From Diplonema papillatum (lineage: Eukaryota > Euglenozoa > Diplonemea > Diplonemida > Diplonemidae), in assembly GCA_030068145.1 (NCBI GenBank), contig JAPJBO010000104.1:124001-188000 (forward strand): DNA of 64,000 nt. Reading direction: 5' to 3'. Below, piece after piece: positions 19,448 through 28,071 of the stretch (position 1 is its first letter; each line of letters begins with the position of its first letter). The position numbers and the translations under genes are program-made. Below the pieces are notes generated by a model, which searched no databases, had not been told where the DNA came from, and worked only from the letters and a program-made list of their open reading frames with translations.

Positions 19448-22400
19448 CTAGTTAGAGTGCAGGGACCATCTCTCCGAGGAGTATCCGGTCGCCCCACTAC
19501 TATCCCGTACTACTACGGCGGGCGTAAGTCGTTGCGCCGTGGGCGCGGAGCGAGCCGTGGCCCAGTCAAGGATGATTGTTGCACCGATGGTGGCGCAGCC
19601 GGGGGCGTTCTGACTGGCGGAGTCCGTTGCTAAGTGTACGTCGTGTTTCGTCGACGCACCTGAGGCGAGTTCCCAAGGGCGTGTCGCCGCAAGGCTTCGC
19701 TGCGCCAGCGCCATCTCGATTGAGATCGTACCGATCAGCCTCTGGATCTTCTCCAGGAGGTCAGGAGGGGTCCCGTGGGGGGGTATCCCTCTAATGCACA
19801 AGCACGGGGGCATGTCCCGGACCATCGCCTCAGCAATGCCAAACCGGGATCGCAGCTCGTTCCATCTGCAACCTGGGCCCGGACATTGCCAGTAGTAATG
19901 CCACAGGGTCCCCGTCGCACCGCTGTCGCAGAACTCGCAGTCGCCGCTCCCCGAACCCCACTTCCTGTGGCACCATTCCCGTGAGTACACCGCTCCCCCA
20001 ATACATCGACTGATCGCGGAACTCAATTTGTGGTCCGTCGCGCGGTTCAGCCAAAGCCGATTCATGGCGCGTACGTCCACCCCTCCTTCGATTCCGTCAA
20101 ATCCTTGTCTCTGTGTGGTCAAGTAACGCCACGCGCGCAGACGCAGGCCCTCACGAAAGAGGTGTGGGGCTTCTTTTCCGAGTAACGACACGGGAGTCCC
20201 GTCGAAGGACAGGGACTGGAAGCTGTGTTGCGTGGCCCGTAGGAATCTTATCTCCCGCAGAAGATTAGCCATAAGACCTACGGGACCCTTGATAGACGAG
20301 TCGGCTCCCACGCCAAGGAGAGCGTCCATCCTCACCCGAAACCTCTCTTTCCCGTATTGTTTCACGAACGTGCGGAATAAACTGAAACCGGAGGCGCATG
20401 CCGGATCACACAGGTGTGCTTTTGCAACCAGGGAGAGAACCGCAAGAGGGCTCTTCGCCCGGTTAGATCGAGGGATCACGCAAGCGGAGAGTGCCGTTCG
20501 GAGCGTTGAGCTGTTGACGAAGCCACCTGTTGTATTCGTGCAGTAGGCCGCCCCGTAATACGCGGAGGCTGCGATCGTCTGCATTATGCGGAACTTCGTA
20601 CGATGCATGAGCGGCGCCGCCTCAAGTCTGGCCGCGGCCTCGACCGTGGCGTTGGCCCTGCGGTTGTCAACGGGTCCCTCTGTGCCCAGGGGGACACCCA
20701 AAACCTTCACTATTTTGCTCGATCGAATTATTTTGCGACCGATCACGAGGCGAGGAGGCTCTGGGGACGTCGAGAAGGAGACCGACTTGTCCTCGTTGAG
20801 GGCAAAGCCTGTCAGGCTGTCGAACACCTCTGTGGTTCGAATTCCCTCTTGGAGTAGCCTCGCAAGTTGCGACAGCAGGTACAGATCGTCGGCGAACGAC
20901 TTTGGACTCACCCGAGCTCGGCTGACCAAGGCCTTCGAGAGAACAGAGAGGAGCGCGTTGATCAGGACCACTGATATTGGGCAGCCCTGGAGAATTCCGT
21001 TGGTGACAGTGAACATCTCGCCGACTCCCAAGGGGTACCGGAAGCGACGCCTCAGGTGCTTGTATATGTGGCGTAAGGGTGCCAGCACACGCTCGTGAAG
21101 CCCAAGCGCCTCCATCAAGTCGAGCACCAGGGCTTGAGGGACACGGTCAAAGCACTTGGCAAAGTCGAGTGCGACCCCGCACAGGGGCGTCCCGTTTGTC
21201 AGTGATTCCTCTATCGATAGGGCGATATCCATGACCACGTCGTCGCAGGAGTGGCCGTGCCGGAAACCATGCTGTGACCCGTGAATCCATAGCTCTTGCC
21301 AGAGCATGACATCTTGTAGGCGCACGCTAGCCCAGAGTCGATATACCACGCTTGAGACGGTGATCGGACGCAGCTTCAGTGGATCGCTCCCTTCTCCTTT
21401 AGGAATTAAGGTGACCATTGCGTCCAGGACTCCGTCGGGCCAGAAGCCGGTTTCCTCTACCTCGTTGAGCACCACGACAAAGCTTTCCAGGATTGCATTC
21501 GGCAGGGCGGCGATTTCACGCATGCGCCAGCCGTCTACACCGCAAGACGTTTGTACGCTCTTCTTTTTGGCCACCAGACGAAGCCGCTCGGCCGTGATCG
21601 GATTTAGATTGCATGGGTGTTGCGTGATAAAGTCTTTGTACTCCTGGAAGAAAGGGGCAAACTCGGGTTCCCTCTTCTCGGCGTACATGCGGAGCACTGG
21701 ATCCCAACTCCTCCTCACCAACGCGTCAACTTCTGCCAAGTTCGCAGTGAGCCGCCCATCGGCCCCAGTTACAAACGATAACCCCGCTGGCGCGTTTTTC
21801 TTCACCCAAGCGAACGATTCCTTTCCCAGGGGGTCGCGAAGCTCCCGCTGACTCCTCGCACTCTTCAGATATCTCGAAGTTAGCGTGCTATGCGCCAGGT
21901 CCCGACACAGTTCGGAGACGGTAAACGCGAGGCCTCGTCCGATTTTCGCCGACGGCGGCTCGGGCGGCAGAGCACATTTCCCATCCGTGTGCTGCAGCAC
22001 AAAACTTCGAAAGGTGCGTATTTTCGTCCACTGTCCCTCAAGCTGGAAAGGCAAAGGGCCAGGGAAGACGATTGTGCTTTCCCACTTGGCTCTGGCGGCT
22101 GCGTACTCCCGTATGCGCCCAAGGAGACACCTGGCTCTCTTCAAAGAAGCTGTATCGGCTCCCGCACCTTCAGGGGACGGCCTCGCCGATACTCGCTGAG
22201 AGTTCAATTCCCGACGTACGCCACGGCCACAGTATCCGGTTATGTTGCCTTCGATTCCGGACTTGAGGATGAGGTACTCTTCCGCAGCACGCGAAGTCCG
22301 CTGCCAGAGGAAGTTCACCCGGGGGCTACCTTCGAGCCCGGGGGGGCAAGGGTCCCCGAGGCGGTACTTCTCGGTGACGTTCCGGAGGGCATTCGGGTCA

Positions 22401-23368
22401 TCCAGGCCGCTCAGCCCGGCGCTTGGAATCGCCCGGGGGTATCGGAGTACCGGGTTCAGTTGCTGGAATGCTGCAAGATTAAACGTGGCTCGGACCGCTT
22501 TGTCCGTTGGGAGGCCGGCTTCGAAAGTTTCCACGCGACCGAGAGCGGCAGAAGCGACTTCGTTGGTGAGAAGAAGGTCGATGCGTGACGGCTGACCGTG
22601 GTAACATGTAAACTCTGCGGGACTCCCCAGGGCTTCAGCTTGCAGCTCGGCAGAGTCTGACCAGCCGTTGCGCAAGGCAAAGCGGAGCGCCGGGGAACTG
22701 AGGGGGGTCGTGTTGAAATCGCCGGCGGCGACAAGGGGCACAGCACCCAAGCGCTGGCGCAATCCCCACAGGGATCCCTCGATCAATCTTTCCCGCTCGG
22801 TTTTTTCGGAATTGCCACAGTGACCGTACAATGACACCACGTGTACGGCTCCTTTACCTACACCTGTCGCGACACGTACATGCAAGAAGCGGGCCGATTC
22901 GTAGGCACGTTGCTCGGCTGCGTCAAATGGCTCGACGATACATGCAGGCAAGCCTTTCTTGACAAAAATCGCGACTCCTGCACTACCTCCTGTAACCTGG
23001 GATGGGACGCTGTTGCCGCACTTCCGCCCAACACAGCAGCTGCCGAAGAAAGGTTGCCATACATCAAGGGCGCCGGCTTGTTTCAGGGCCATCCGGATAC
23101 TTCTCTGCCCGGCACTCGTCAGCTTCGTTTCTTGAATGCAGATGACGTCCGCCGCTATGCAGATGAGGAGGTACAGGTTCTTTAACAAGGATGTGACATT
23201 TATAGTCACGATTCGAATTGGTGGAGGGCCAGGGTTGGGTTCGATACCTTGAGTCACGAGAAGCGCGTACGCTACGAGGGCCAGATAGAACTCTCTCGTC
23301 GGCTGGGGGGGCGACAGTGAGTGTCGGCAGCGCCCTGTGGGCGATGAATCGTTGACGTGGATCACCAT
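19448..23368 (-). CDS. LINE-B ORF2 (3' part deleted and read out of frame)
   Basis: 1,306 residues, nearly identical to LINE-A ORF2 through the 2A-like motif, endonuclease, reverse transcriptase (SFADDLYLL) and Cys/His finger. It differs at the N-terminus by 11 extra residues (SPTGRCRHSLS) before the hydrophobic 2A stretch. After the deletion near 19620 the last ~57 residues come from a different frame of the 3' region, ending at a TAG at the microsatellite. Catalytic domains are complete, so partial activity in trans is conceivable, but the C-terminus is abnormal. Confidence 0.88.
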   Translation of the reverse strand: MVIHVNDSSPTGRCRHSLSPPQPTREFYLALVAYALLVTQGIEPNPGPPPIRIVTINVTSLLKNLYLLICIAADVICIQETKLTSAGQRSIRMALKQAGALDVWQPFFGSCCVGRKCGNSVPSQVTGGSAGVAIFVKKGLPACIVEPFDAAEQRAYESARFLHVRVATGVGKGAVHVVSLYGHCGNSEKTERERLIEGSLWGLRQRLGAVPLVAAGDFNTTPLSSPALRFALRNGWSDSAELQAEALGSPAEFTCYHGQPSRIDLLLTNEVASAALGRVETFEAGLPTDKAVRATFNLAAFQQLNPVLRYPRAIPSAGLSGLDDPNALRNVTEKYRLGDPCPPGLEGSPRVNFLWQRTSRAAEEYLILKSGIEGNITGYCGRGVRRELNSQRVSARPSPEGAGADTASLKRARCLLGRIREYAAARAKWESTIVFPGPLPFQLEGQWTKIRTFRSFVLQHTDGKCALPPEPPSAKIGRGLAFTVSELCRDLAHSTLTSRYLKSARSQRELRDPLGKESFAWVKKNAPAGLSFVTGADGRLTANLAEVDALVRRSWDPVLRMYAEKREPEFAPFFQEYKDFITQHPCNLNPITAERLRLVAKKKSVQTSCGVDGWRMREIAALPNAILESFVVVLNEVEETGFWPDGVLDAMVTLIPKGEGSDPLKLRPITVSSVVYRLWASVRLQDVMLWQELWIHGSQHGFRHGHSCDDVVMDIALSIEESLTNGTPLCGVALDFAKCFDRVPQALVLDLMEALGLHERVLAPLRHIYKHLRRRFRYPLGVGEMFTVTNGILQGCPISVVLINALLSVLSKALVSRARVSPKSFADDLYLLSQLARLLQEGIRTTEVFDSLTGFALNEDKSVSFSTSPEPPRLVIGRKIIRSSKIVKVLGVPLGTEGPVDNRRANATVEAAARLEAAPLMHRTKFRIMQTIAASAYYGAAYCTNTTGGFVNSSTLRTALSACVIPRSNRAKSPLAVLSLVAKAHLCDPACASGFSLFRTFVKQYGKERFRVRMDALLGVGADSSIKGPVGLMANLLREIRFLRATQHSFQSLSFDGTPVSLLGKEAPHLFREGLRLRAWRYLTTQRQGFDGIEGGVDVRAMNRLWLNRATDHKLSSAISRCIGGAVYSREWCHRKWGSGSGDCEFCDSGATGTLWHYYWQCPGPGCRWNELRSRFGIAEAMVRDMPPCLCIRGIPPHGTPPDLLEKIQRLIGTISIEMALAQRSLAATRPWELASGASTKHDVHLATDSASQNAPGCATIGATIILDWATARSAPTAQRLTPAVVVRDSSGATGYSSERWSLHSN
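23225..23248 (-). other. 2A-like motif in LINE-B ORF2
   Basis: GIEPNPGP is conserved exactly as in LINE-A, again with Gly in place of the consensus Asp, although the residues just upstream differ by an 11-residue insertion. Confidence 0.65.
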
Positions 23369-24831
23369 TGTGACTCCGGGGGGGGGACGTCGGCGGTCGC
23401 CTGCGCGGGCGAGGGAGATGAAGTTGGCGGCGTGGCCCGCGACTTAGTCCAGCATGCGTGACAGATTGCAGCCTGGCAGGGGCCGTGCGCGCAAAGCCGC
23501 TTGGCTTGTCCGACCTGCATGCCTTTGGCGCAGACCACGCAGAGGAAAGCTTCGGCGTTCGAGTGTGCTTCCTGCCAGCTGGTGTGCCGGCAATCGGTGA
23601 CCATGTTGTCCACGGCGCCCACCCGTGCTAGCTTTTCCTGAGACTCGGTTGTCTCATCCTCTGTGCGGCCCCTCTTTTGGCCCGGAGACGGCTCGGGCCG
23701 TTCGTTGAGGCTAGCGAAGAACTCGGGTGGGAGTTTGACCTTCTCCCGCTGACACTGCGTGGAGAATCCCTTCCGTTGCCTCGCGTCAGTGGAGCGGTCG
23801 TATTTCCTAATCGAAATAGACGCGCGGTCGAGCCGGAAGAACACGGGTGCAGGTGGGCCCGTGTCGGCGATGACGATGCACACGGTCTTACCTTGGCGCT
23901 TGAAGGACCCGGCCTGTTCGACCTTCCAGCCGGCAGCAGCGCAGGCGGCAAGGAGGTCGGTCGGGTGTTCCGAGGCGCACGCGGTGGTGACTACGTATTT
24001 ATCGCCACGCAGTTGGCGCTTCGACAGCTTCTTACCGACCGCGGATTCGGTAGCGGCAACGTGTTCAGGGGTCGTCCGAATGCCAAAGACACCCGTCTTT
24101 GTGCCCGCGATTACCCCGAACGTATTCGGAGTCTGTGCCGCCAGCCGTCGCGCCTCTTCAAGGGTGCAGTCACTCACCCACACCGCCGGCATGGTGTCCG
24201 TCCCGTTGACGAAGGACAAGGCCTTCCAGAATGTTCCGGCTTTGCCGGAGCTCCGCAGCAGCTTCTGCACGTCAACGATCGGGACGCGCACGCTCACCTC
24301 ACAGACACCTTGCCGGCGGTGCACCTTTGTGAACACTGCGCTCCAATCCATGCGCAGTCCTTCCGCTTCTGCGGCCTTCTTCGCCATAATCCGCACAGAT
24401 TGTGCGGCCTTCATCGCGGTATCCCAGGTGGCCGCGTGGACGTAGGCGGCGCGCACCTGGAACAGGCAAACCTGTGTCGTCGGCTGGAGGGTGTTCACTG
24501 CTTTGCAATGCACCGTGGGCAGGGCCAGGTTCTGGAACCGCGACCATACGTCCTGATGACCGCCGTCAGACAAGGTGACGAGGTGCCTCACTGAATCGTC
24601 CCACGGAACGCTGCAGACGACGGCAACCTTCGCTTCGGGGTAAACCCCGACGGTGTCGAGGGCCGCACCCCATGCGGACTCCGCATCTTCGACGCTTGCA
24701 GCCACGAGCAGGCCGCCCTTCCCATTCCTCAACTCGTCGGTTGACCCGACCTTCGCCACTTGCCAGTCATTGAAGATCATACTGGCCTTCGGACGGGTGC
24801 GGCGTGTCTTCTCCGACCATGTGCTAGGCAC
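23362..24831 (-). CDS. LINE-B ORF1, 5'-truncated
   Basis: 489 residues matching the C-terminal four fifths of LINE-A ORF1, including the Cys/His tail (CVVCAKGM…CHACW). The first Met here (MPSTWSEKTRR) is internal to the full ORF1, so this is not a real start. The stop again overlaps the ORF2 ATG. Confidence 0.85.
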   Translation of the reverse strand: MPSTWSEKTRRTRPKASMIFNDWQVAKVGSTDELRNGKGGLLVAASVEDAESAWGAALDTVGVYPEAKVAVVCSVPWDDSVRHLVTLSDGGHQDVWSRFQNLALPTVHCKAVNTLQPTTQVCLFQVRAAYVHAATWDTAMKAAQSVRIMAKKAAEAEGLRMDWSAVFTKVHRRQGVCEVSVRVPIVDVQKLLRSSGKAGTFWKALSFVNGTDTMPAVWVSDCTLEEARRLAAQTPNTFGVIAGTKTGVFGIRTTPEHVAATESAVGKKLSKRQLRGDKYVVTTACASEHPTDLLAACAAAGWKVEQAGSFKRQGKTVCIVIADTGPPAPVFFRLDRASISIRKYDRSTDARQRKGFSTQCQREKVKLPPEFFASLNERPEPSPGQKRGRTEDETTESQEKLARVGAVDNMVTDCRHTSWQEAHSNAEAFLCVVCAKGMQVGQAKRLCAHGPCQAAICHACWTKSRATPPTSSPSPAQATADVPPPESQW

Positions 24832-24835
24832 CTGC

Positions 24836-25033
24836 GATCCCGGTGCCTGGCTTTTCTTCTGGGTGGTTTCGTGTTGATCGGCGGCTGTGGGTTACGAGGC
24901 ACGGATTACGGGAAGAAAAAAGGAAAAAGAAATGGGGGAGAAATACTCGAGGGACTGCCTTGTGCTCATTTCGAAGGAGGCTAGAGGGGGAGAAAACAAT
25001 ACAACTACAAAATGGGTCTTTTTTGTTGAACGC
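24836..25033. repeat. Dispersed repeat R3, copy 2, between LINE-B and the YR element
   Basis: Matches 1663-1850 from gatcccggtgcctggctttt to gaacgcttacgc, then switches directly to the RNase H reading frame, whose stop is at 25034. On its right the other R3 copies continue with a different ~110 bp. This is what a split terminal repeat of the YR element would look like. Confidence 0.65.
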
Positions 25034-25876
25034 TTACGCATCAGGACCCCCAGGGACCACGCAGTGGCACACCAAATCTGAGGGCGGAGCAAGATCCTCT
25101 GCATGAGGCGACCAGACACTCTCTGGCGTGTCGCTCACCAGGGCCAGCACCCCGCGGGTGTAGGGGTCGGCCCTTTGCACATCGGTCGGAACCCACTCGG
25201 CACTGATGACAAGGCCGGCAGCCCGTGCGGCGTCGAATATCCTCGTCAAAAGGACATTGGCCGCAAAATTCTTTGAGTGTCCCTTGTTGAGACAATGGAC
25301 CGCCGGGAGGTTGTCTACCATGAGCCTTACGCGGACGTTCGAATGGAAACTGGCGGTCATCTCGATGCCCCGAAGGACTGCAAAGAGTTCCTTCAAAAAG
25401 ATGTGGGTGTGACTCAACTCCACAAAGGGGCCCTGTGACACGCGCTCAGATTCCCCTTCGAGGACCGCAGCCCACCATTTGGACGAGGCGTCTGTCCAGA
25501 GAGTGACCGATGAGGGAAAGGATTCTGACCGACTGACCCAGCGATTCTCTTCCACAAGGGAAACAAGATGCTCGACCTCACGCACCGTCGAGGGCGGCAC
25601 AGCCCTCGTCACATCCCAGGCAGCTGGATCCGATGCCAGAGTCGAGGCCAGCCTCTGCAGGAACGACAAGGAACATCGGGCGTAGGCCAGTCGGAAACGT
25701 GTCGTGTACGCGAACCAGACCAAAGATCCGAACACCCGGTAGAACTGGCGAGGGGATACTCCTCCAAGCCGAACCATGGCGAGCTCGGGGGAACCAAGCA
25801 ATTTCGACACCCACGATTCTGCCATCCTATACCGGGCGGGGCGGTCGAACCGGGAGAGTTCGAAATGGAGTCCTAG
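25034..25876 (-). pseudogene. RNase H domain of outer YR retroelement
   Basis: It begins at the junction with the inner element with the RT-thumb motif LGLHFELSRF, continues through a helical connection region, then RNase H: WTDASSKWW (first Asp), FLKELFAVLRG (Glu), MVDNLPAVHCLNKG (Asp) and DVQRADPYTRG (last Asp). The domain would remove RNA from the cDNA hybrid. The stop at 25034 adjoins repeat R3. The longest Met-initiated frame starts at 25825, but coding continues to the inner-element junction. Confidence 0.82.
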
Positions 25877-26370
25877 GAGTTTCTGCTCTTCGTATTGTCT
25901 GACGAGAACTGCCTAGAAGAGCTTCTGCTCTTCGTTTTGTCTGACGAGAACTGCCTAGAAGAAAGGGAGAAGTAAGAACACGTCTTTGTAACTGATAGCA
26001 CTAGCGCAAGGGAATGTTGAGTGACTGCCTTAACCCGGGGAAACGAGCTTGGGCGAGGTCACCGGGGGGTTAGGGAGGGTGGGAAAACCTGAACTTTTCT
26101 TTGAACCAACCACACCCTGAAGGCTGTGTGAAGTTCTCTCATCGACTTTTCGTGGTGCATCAACTCCCTCAGTGAAACTGTGAGAGTTTCTGCTCTTCGT
26201 ATTGTCTGACGAGAACTGCCTAGAAGAGCTTCTGCTCTTCGTTTTGTCTGACGAGAACTGCCTAGAAGAAAGGGAGAAGTAAGAACACGTCTTTGTAACT
26301 GATAGCACTAGCGCAAGGGAATGTTGAGTGACTGCCTTAACCCGGGGAAACGAGCTTGGGCGAGGTCACC
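25877..26370. repeat. A1-B1-A2 repeat block of inner element
   Basis: A contains an internal 42-bp tandem pair (cttctgctcttcgt-a/t-ttgt…cctagaaga). B1 is about 106 bp. The B1/A2 junction reads gtgagagtttctg. The matching B2 is at 27965-28071. Confidence 0.88.
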
Positions 26371-27301
26371 TTCCATCCACCACAACGCCAGTGAGAAACT
26401 GCCTCACCGCAAGTACAATTGAATCGAGCGCATCAGCGCCAATCATGGTCAGCGGTACGCGTGACGGCAAGTCCGCAGGGTTGCCCTCACTCCTGACCCA
26501 TCGTACAGAAACAGCGCAGTTCAAGGAACGCACGCGTTCCAGTCCTTTAACTACCGCCTCGTTCAAGACGGCACTTTTCAAACAGGACCCCTTACGGGCC
26601 ACTCCTTTCACAGTGGTATTATCAACCACAATGTCCACTCTCCCACCTCTAATCGAGGGCGGCAGAGCCAAGACAACTAACTTGAAGGCAATAGCCTCCA
26701 GCTCGTTTATGTGCAACGAGCTCTCCGCAGAGTTCCATGACCCCCCCAACACGGTCACTTCCATTGTGCGCGAGTCAACAAGGACACCCCCCCAGCCTTT
26801 CTTACTCGCGTCCACGAAGGCCGTGATACGTGGGGACTGTTCGAGAGTGGGAACGGCCCTCGGCTTCAGCACCGAGTCAATCCACTCTTGGAGCGACAAA
26901 CGAACACACGGAGAAACTTCAACTCTATCAGAGGGCAGCCGAGCCCCTCGGTTCAACGAGTTGGTTATGCGTCGAAAGAACTTCAACGCAAACCAAAACG
27001 AGCCCGGAAAAATGCCAGCGACCGCAGAGGCATGCAATAAACGGCCGCCGAGAGTCTCGAGCTCGCAAGCCAGCACGGTAGGCGACGACTTCTGCGTGTA
27101 GCGCGCCTCCATCAGCTTTCTCCGCAACTTCCGCGAGACAGCCACACGATGAGCAACGTGGTCCCAATCGACCCCGATGAACTCATACCGTGTGGCGGCA
27201 GTCTGCGAATCGGACGGCTTCCACGTCACTCCTCCGCGGTCTGGTCCAGCCTCCGAGTCGCGAGCCGCACAGCCGCCGCATACCGGATGTTGTCGATCCA
27301 A
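26366..27301 (-). CDS. Inner element RT thumb and RNase H
   Basis: From about residue 25 the frame reads GGVTWKPSDSQ and FIGVDWDHVAHRV (RT thumb), a helical connection, then RNase H: FVDASKKGWGGVLVD (Asp), LHINELEAIAFK (Glu), DIVVDNTTVKGVA (Asp) and GNPADLPSR (last Asp). All four acidic positions are present. The first ~24 residues (MDRQHPVCGG…) are an out-of-frame reading of the end of the RT palm; the true upstream coding lies in the neighbouring frame, joined by a one-base shift near 27240. The stop lies at the edge of repeat A2. Confidence 0.82.
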   Translation of the reverse strand: MDRQHPVCGGCAARDSEAGPDRGGVTWKPSDSQTAATRYEFIGVDWDHVAHRVAVSRKLRRKLMEARYTQKSSPTVLACELETLGGRLLHASAVAGIFPGSFWFALKFFRRITNSLNRGARLPSDRVEVSPCVRLSLQEWIDSVLKPRAVPTLEQSPRITAFVDASKKGWGGVLVDSRTMEVTVLGGSWNSAESSLHINELEAIAFKLVVLALPPSIRGGRVDIVVDNTTVKGVARKGSCLKSAVLNEAVVKGLERVRSLNCAVSVRWVRSEGNPADLPSRVPLTMIGADALDSIVLAVRQFLTGVVVDGR

Positions 27302-27912
27302 ATGTCGACGATGACATCCCGTTCCGCAAACTCCGGACGCACGAAGTCCTCATGTCCGCCGGCCACCGCTGCCAAGGTGTGCATTAACTCCGGTGCACAC
27401 GAGTGTCCCATGGGAAGCCGCAGAAGTTCCCACCAACCACCATCGGAGTCAGCGAACCTGAAGAGATGACGCGACTCCGGCGGGATCTCAATGGCGTAAA
27501 AACCCGTCTTGAAATCCCGGGTTGAGCCACACTCCTCGCGGCTCGCCCCGAGGTAGCCGGAAACGTGTCCGAGGGGCACAGATGCTTCGTAACCCGCCTC
27601 TTGAGCGGCTCGGTTACCGTCCACCGTCCACAAGATGAAGCGCTGACGCAGCGCCTTTTCCTTCTCCTCCAGCACTGTGAAAGGTACCGAAGCGAACGGG
27701 CCGGGACCGGTTGAACTGCGGGCAATCCCGTTTTCCGCGAGCAAAGATGCATCGTCGGGACGAAGGGTCGAGGGGGACCCGATTGCCGTCTCCGTCTCGA
27801 CACGGGGAAAGAATGTTGAACGCCACGTATCGTCAAAGCGTCGGAGGGTCGCCTCGTTCATCCGCGCACGAAGCTTCGCGACAGACATCGGCTTGATGGG
27901 CGCGACATGCAA
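27226..27912 (-). CDS. Inner element reverse transcriptase palm
   Basis: 228 residues. RT motifs in order: FKTGFYAIEIPPESRHLFRF (motif A region), LPMGHSCAPELMHTL (motif B) and VDIWIDNIRYAA in the position of the catalytic YxDD box (motif C). The second catalytic Asp is Asn here. Upstream is a linker with no assignment. The frame then shifts into the RNase H frame. A frameshift could be mutational or a translational shift between overlapping frames. Confidence 0.75.
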   Translation of the reverse strand: MHVAPIKPMSVAKLRARMNEATLRRFDDTWRSTFFPRVETETAIGSPSTLRPDDASLLAENGIARSSTGPGPFASVPFTVLEEKEKALRQRFILWTVDGNRAAQEAGYEASVPLGHVSGYLGASREECGSTRDFKTGFYAIEIPPESRHLFRFADSDGGWWELLRLPMGHSCAPELMHTLAAVAGGHEDFVRPEFAERDVIVDIWIDNIRYAAAVRLATRRLDQTAEE

Positions 27913-28071
27913 TGGCGAAGCGCGCTCCTCCTTGCTTCGCGGCAGCCGCGTCGAACCGCCTCGTCGGGAAAACTTGAATTTTTCTTTGAACCAACCACAC
28001 CCTGAAGGCTGTGTGAAGTTCTCTCATCGACTTTTCGTGGTGCATCAACTCCCTCAGTGAAACTGTGAGAG

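Larger units (their letters stand above)
19431..24835 (-). mobile_element. Second LINE copy (LINE-B), 5'-truncated with an internal deletion
   Basis: This copy is very similar to LINE-A over its whole length. The (TC)n tail (minus strand) is at 19431-19447 and the 3' UTR is shared. About 546 bp of the ORF2 3' part are missing (junction ctggcgg|agtccgttg near 19620, corresponding to about 3540-4085 of LINE-A). The 5' end stops inside ORF1 at 24835, exactly where repeat R3 begins, so the 5' UTR and about 110 codons of ORF1 are absent. I could not identify a target-site duplication. Confidence 0.92.
25877..28071 (-). mobile_element. Inner DIRS-like element with split direct repeats, inserted in the outer RT
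   Basis: Plus-strand layout: A1 (25877-26063), 17-bp spacer, B1 (26081-26186), A2 (26184-26370), coding region (26371-27964), B2 (27965-28071). A1 and A2 look identical (187 bp, period 307); B1 and B2 differ at a few positions. Read on the minus strand this is B-ORF-A B-A, the split direct repeat structure of Ngaro/PAT-type elements. B ends in gag and A begins with gag, a 3-bp core at the crossover. It splits the outer RT between ELNEDDEGVRP and LGLHFEL. It encodes RT and RNase H but no recombinase or gag, so it would need helper proteins. Confidence 0.85.

Noticed and set aside
25877-26370. LTRs of a classical LTR retrotransposon
   Set aside because: The repeats are split (A and B), not two identical flanking copies, there is no target duplication or primer-binding site, and the RT/RNase H is of YR-element type.
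26328-27101. Plus-strand frame opposite the inner RNase H
   Set aside because: Minus strand has all RNase H motifs in order; the plus frame has none.
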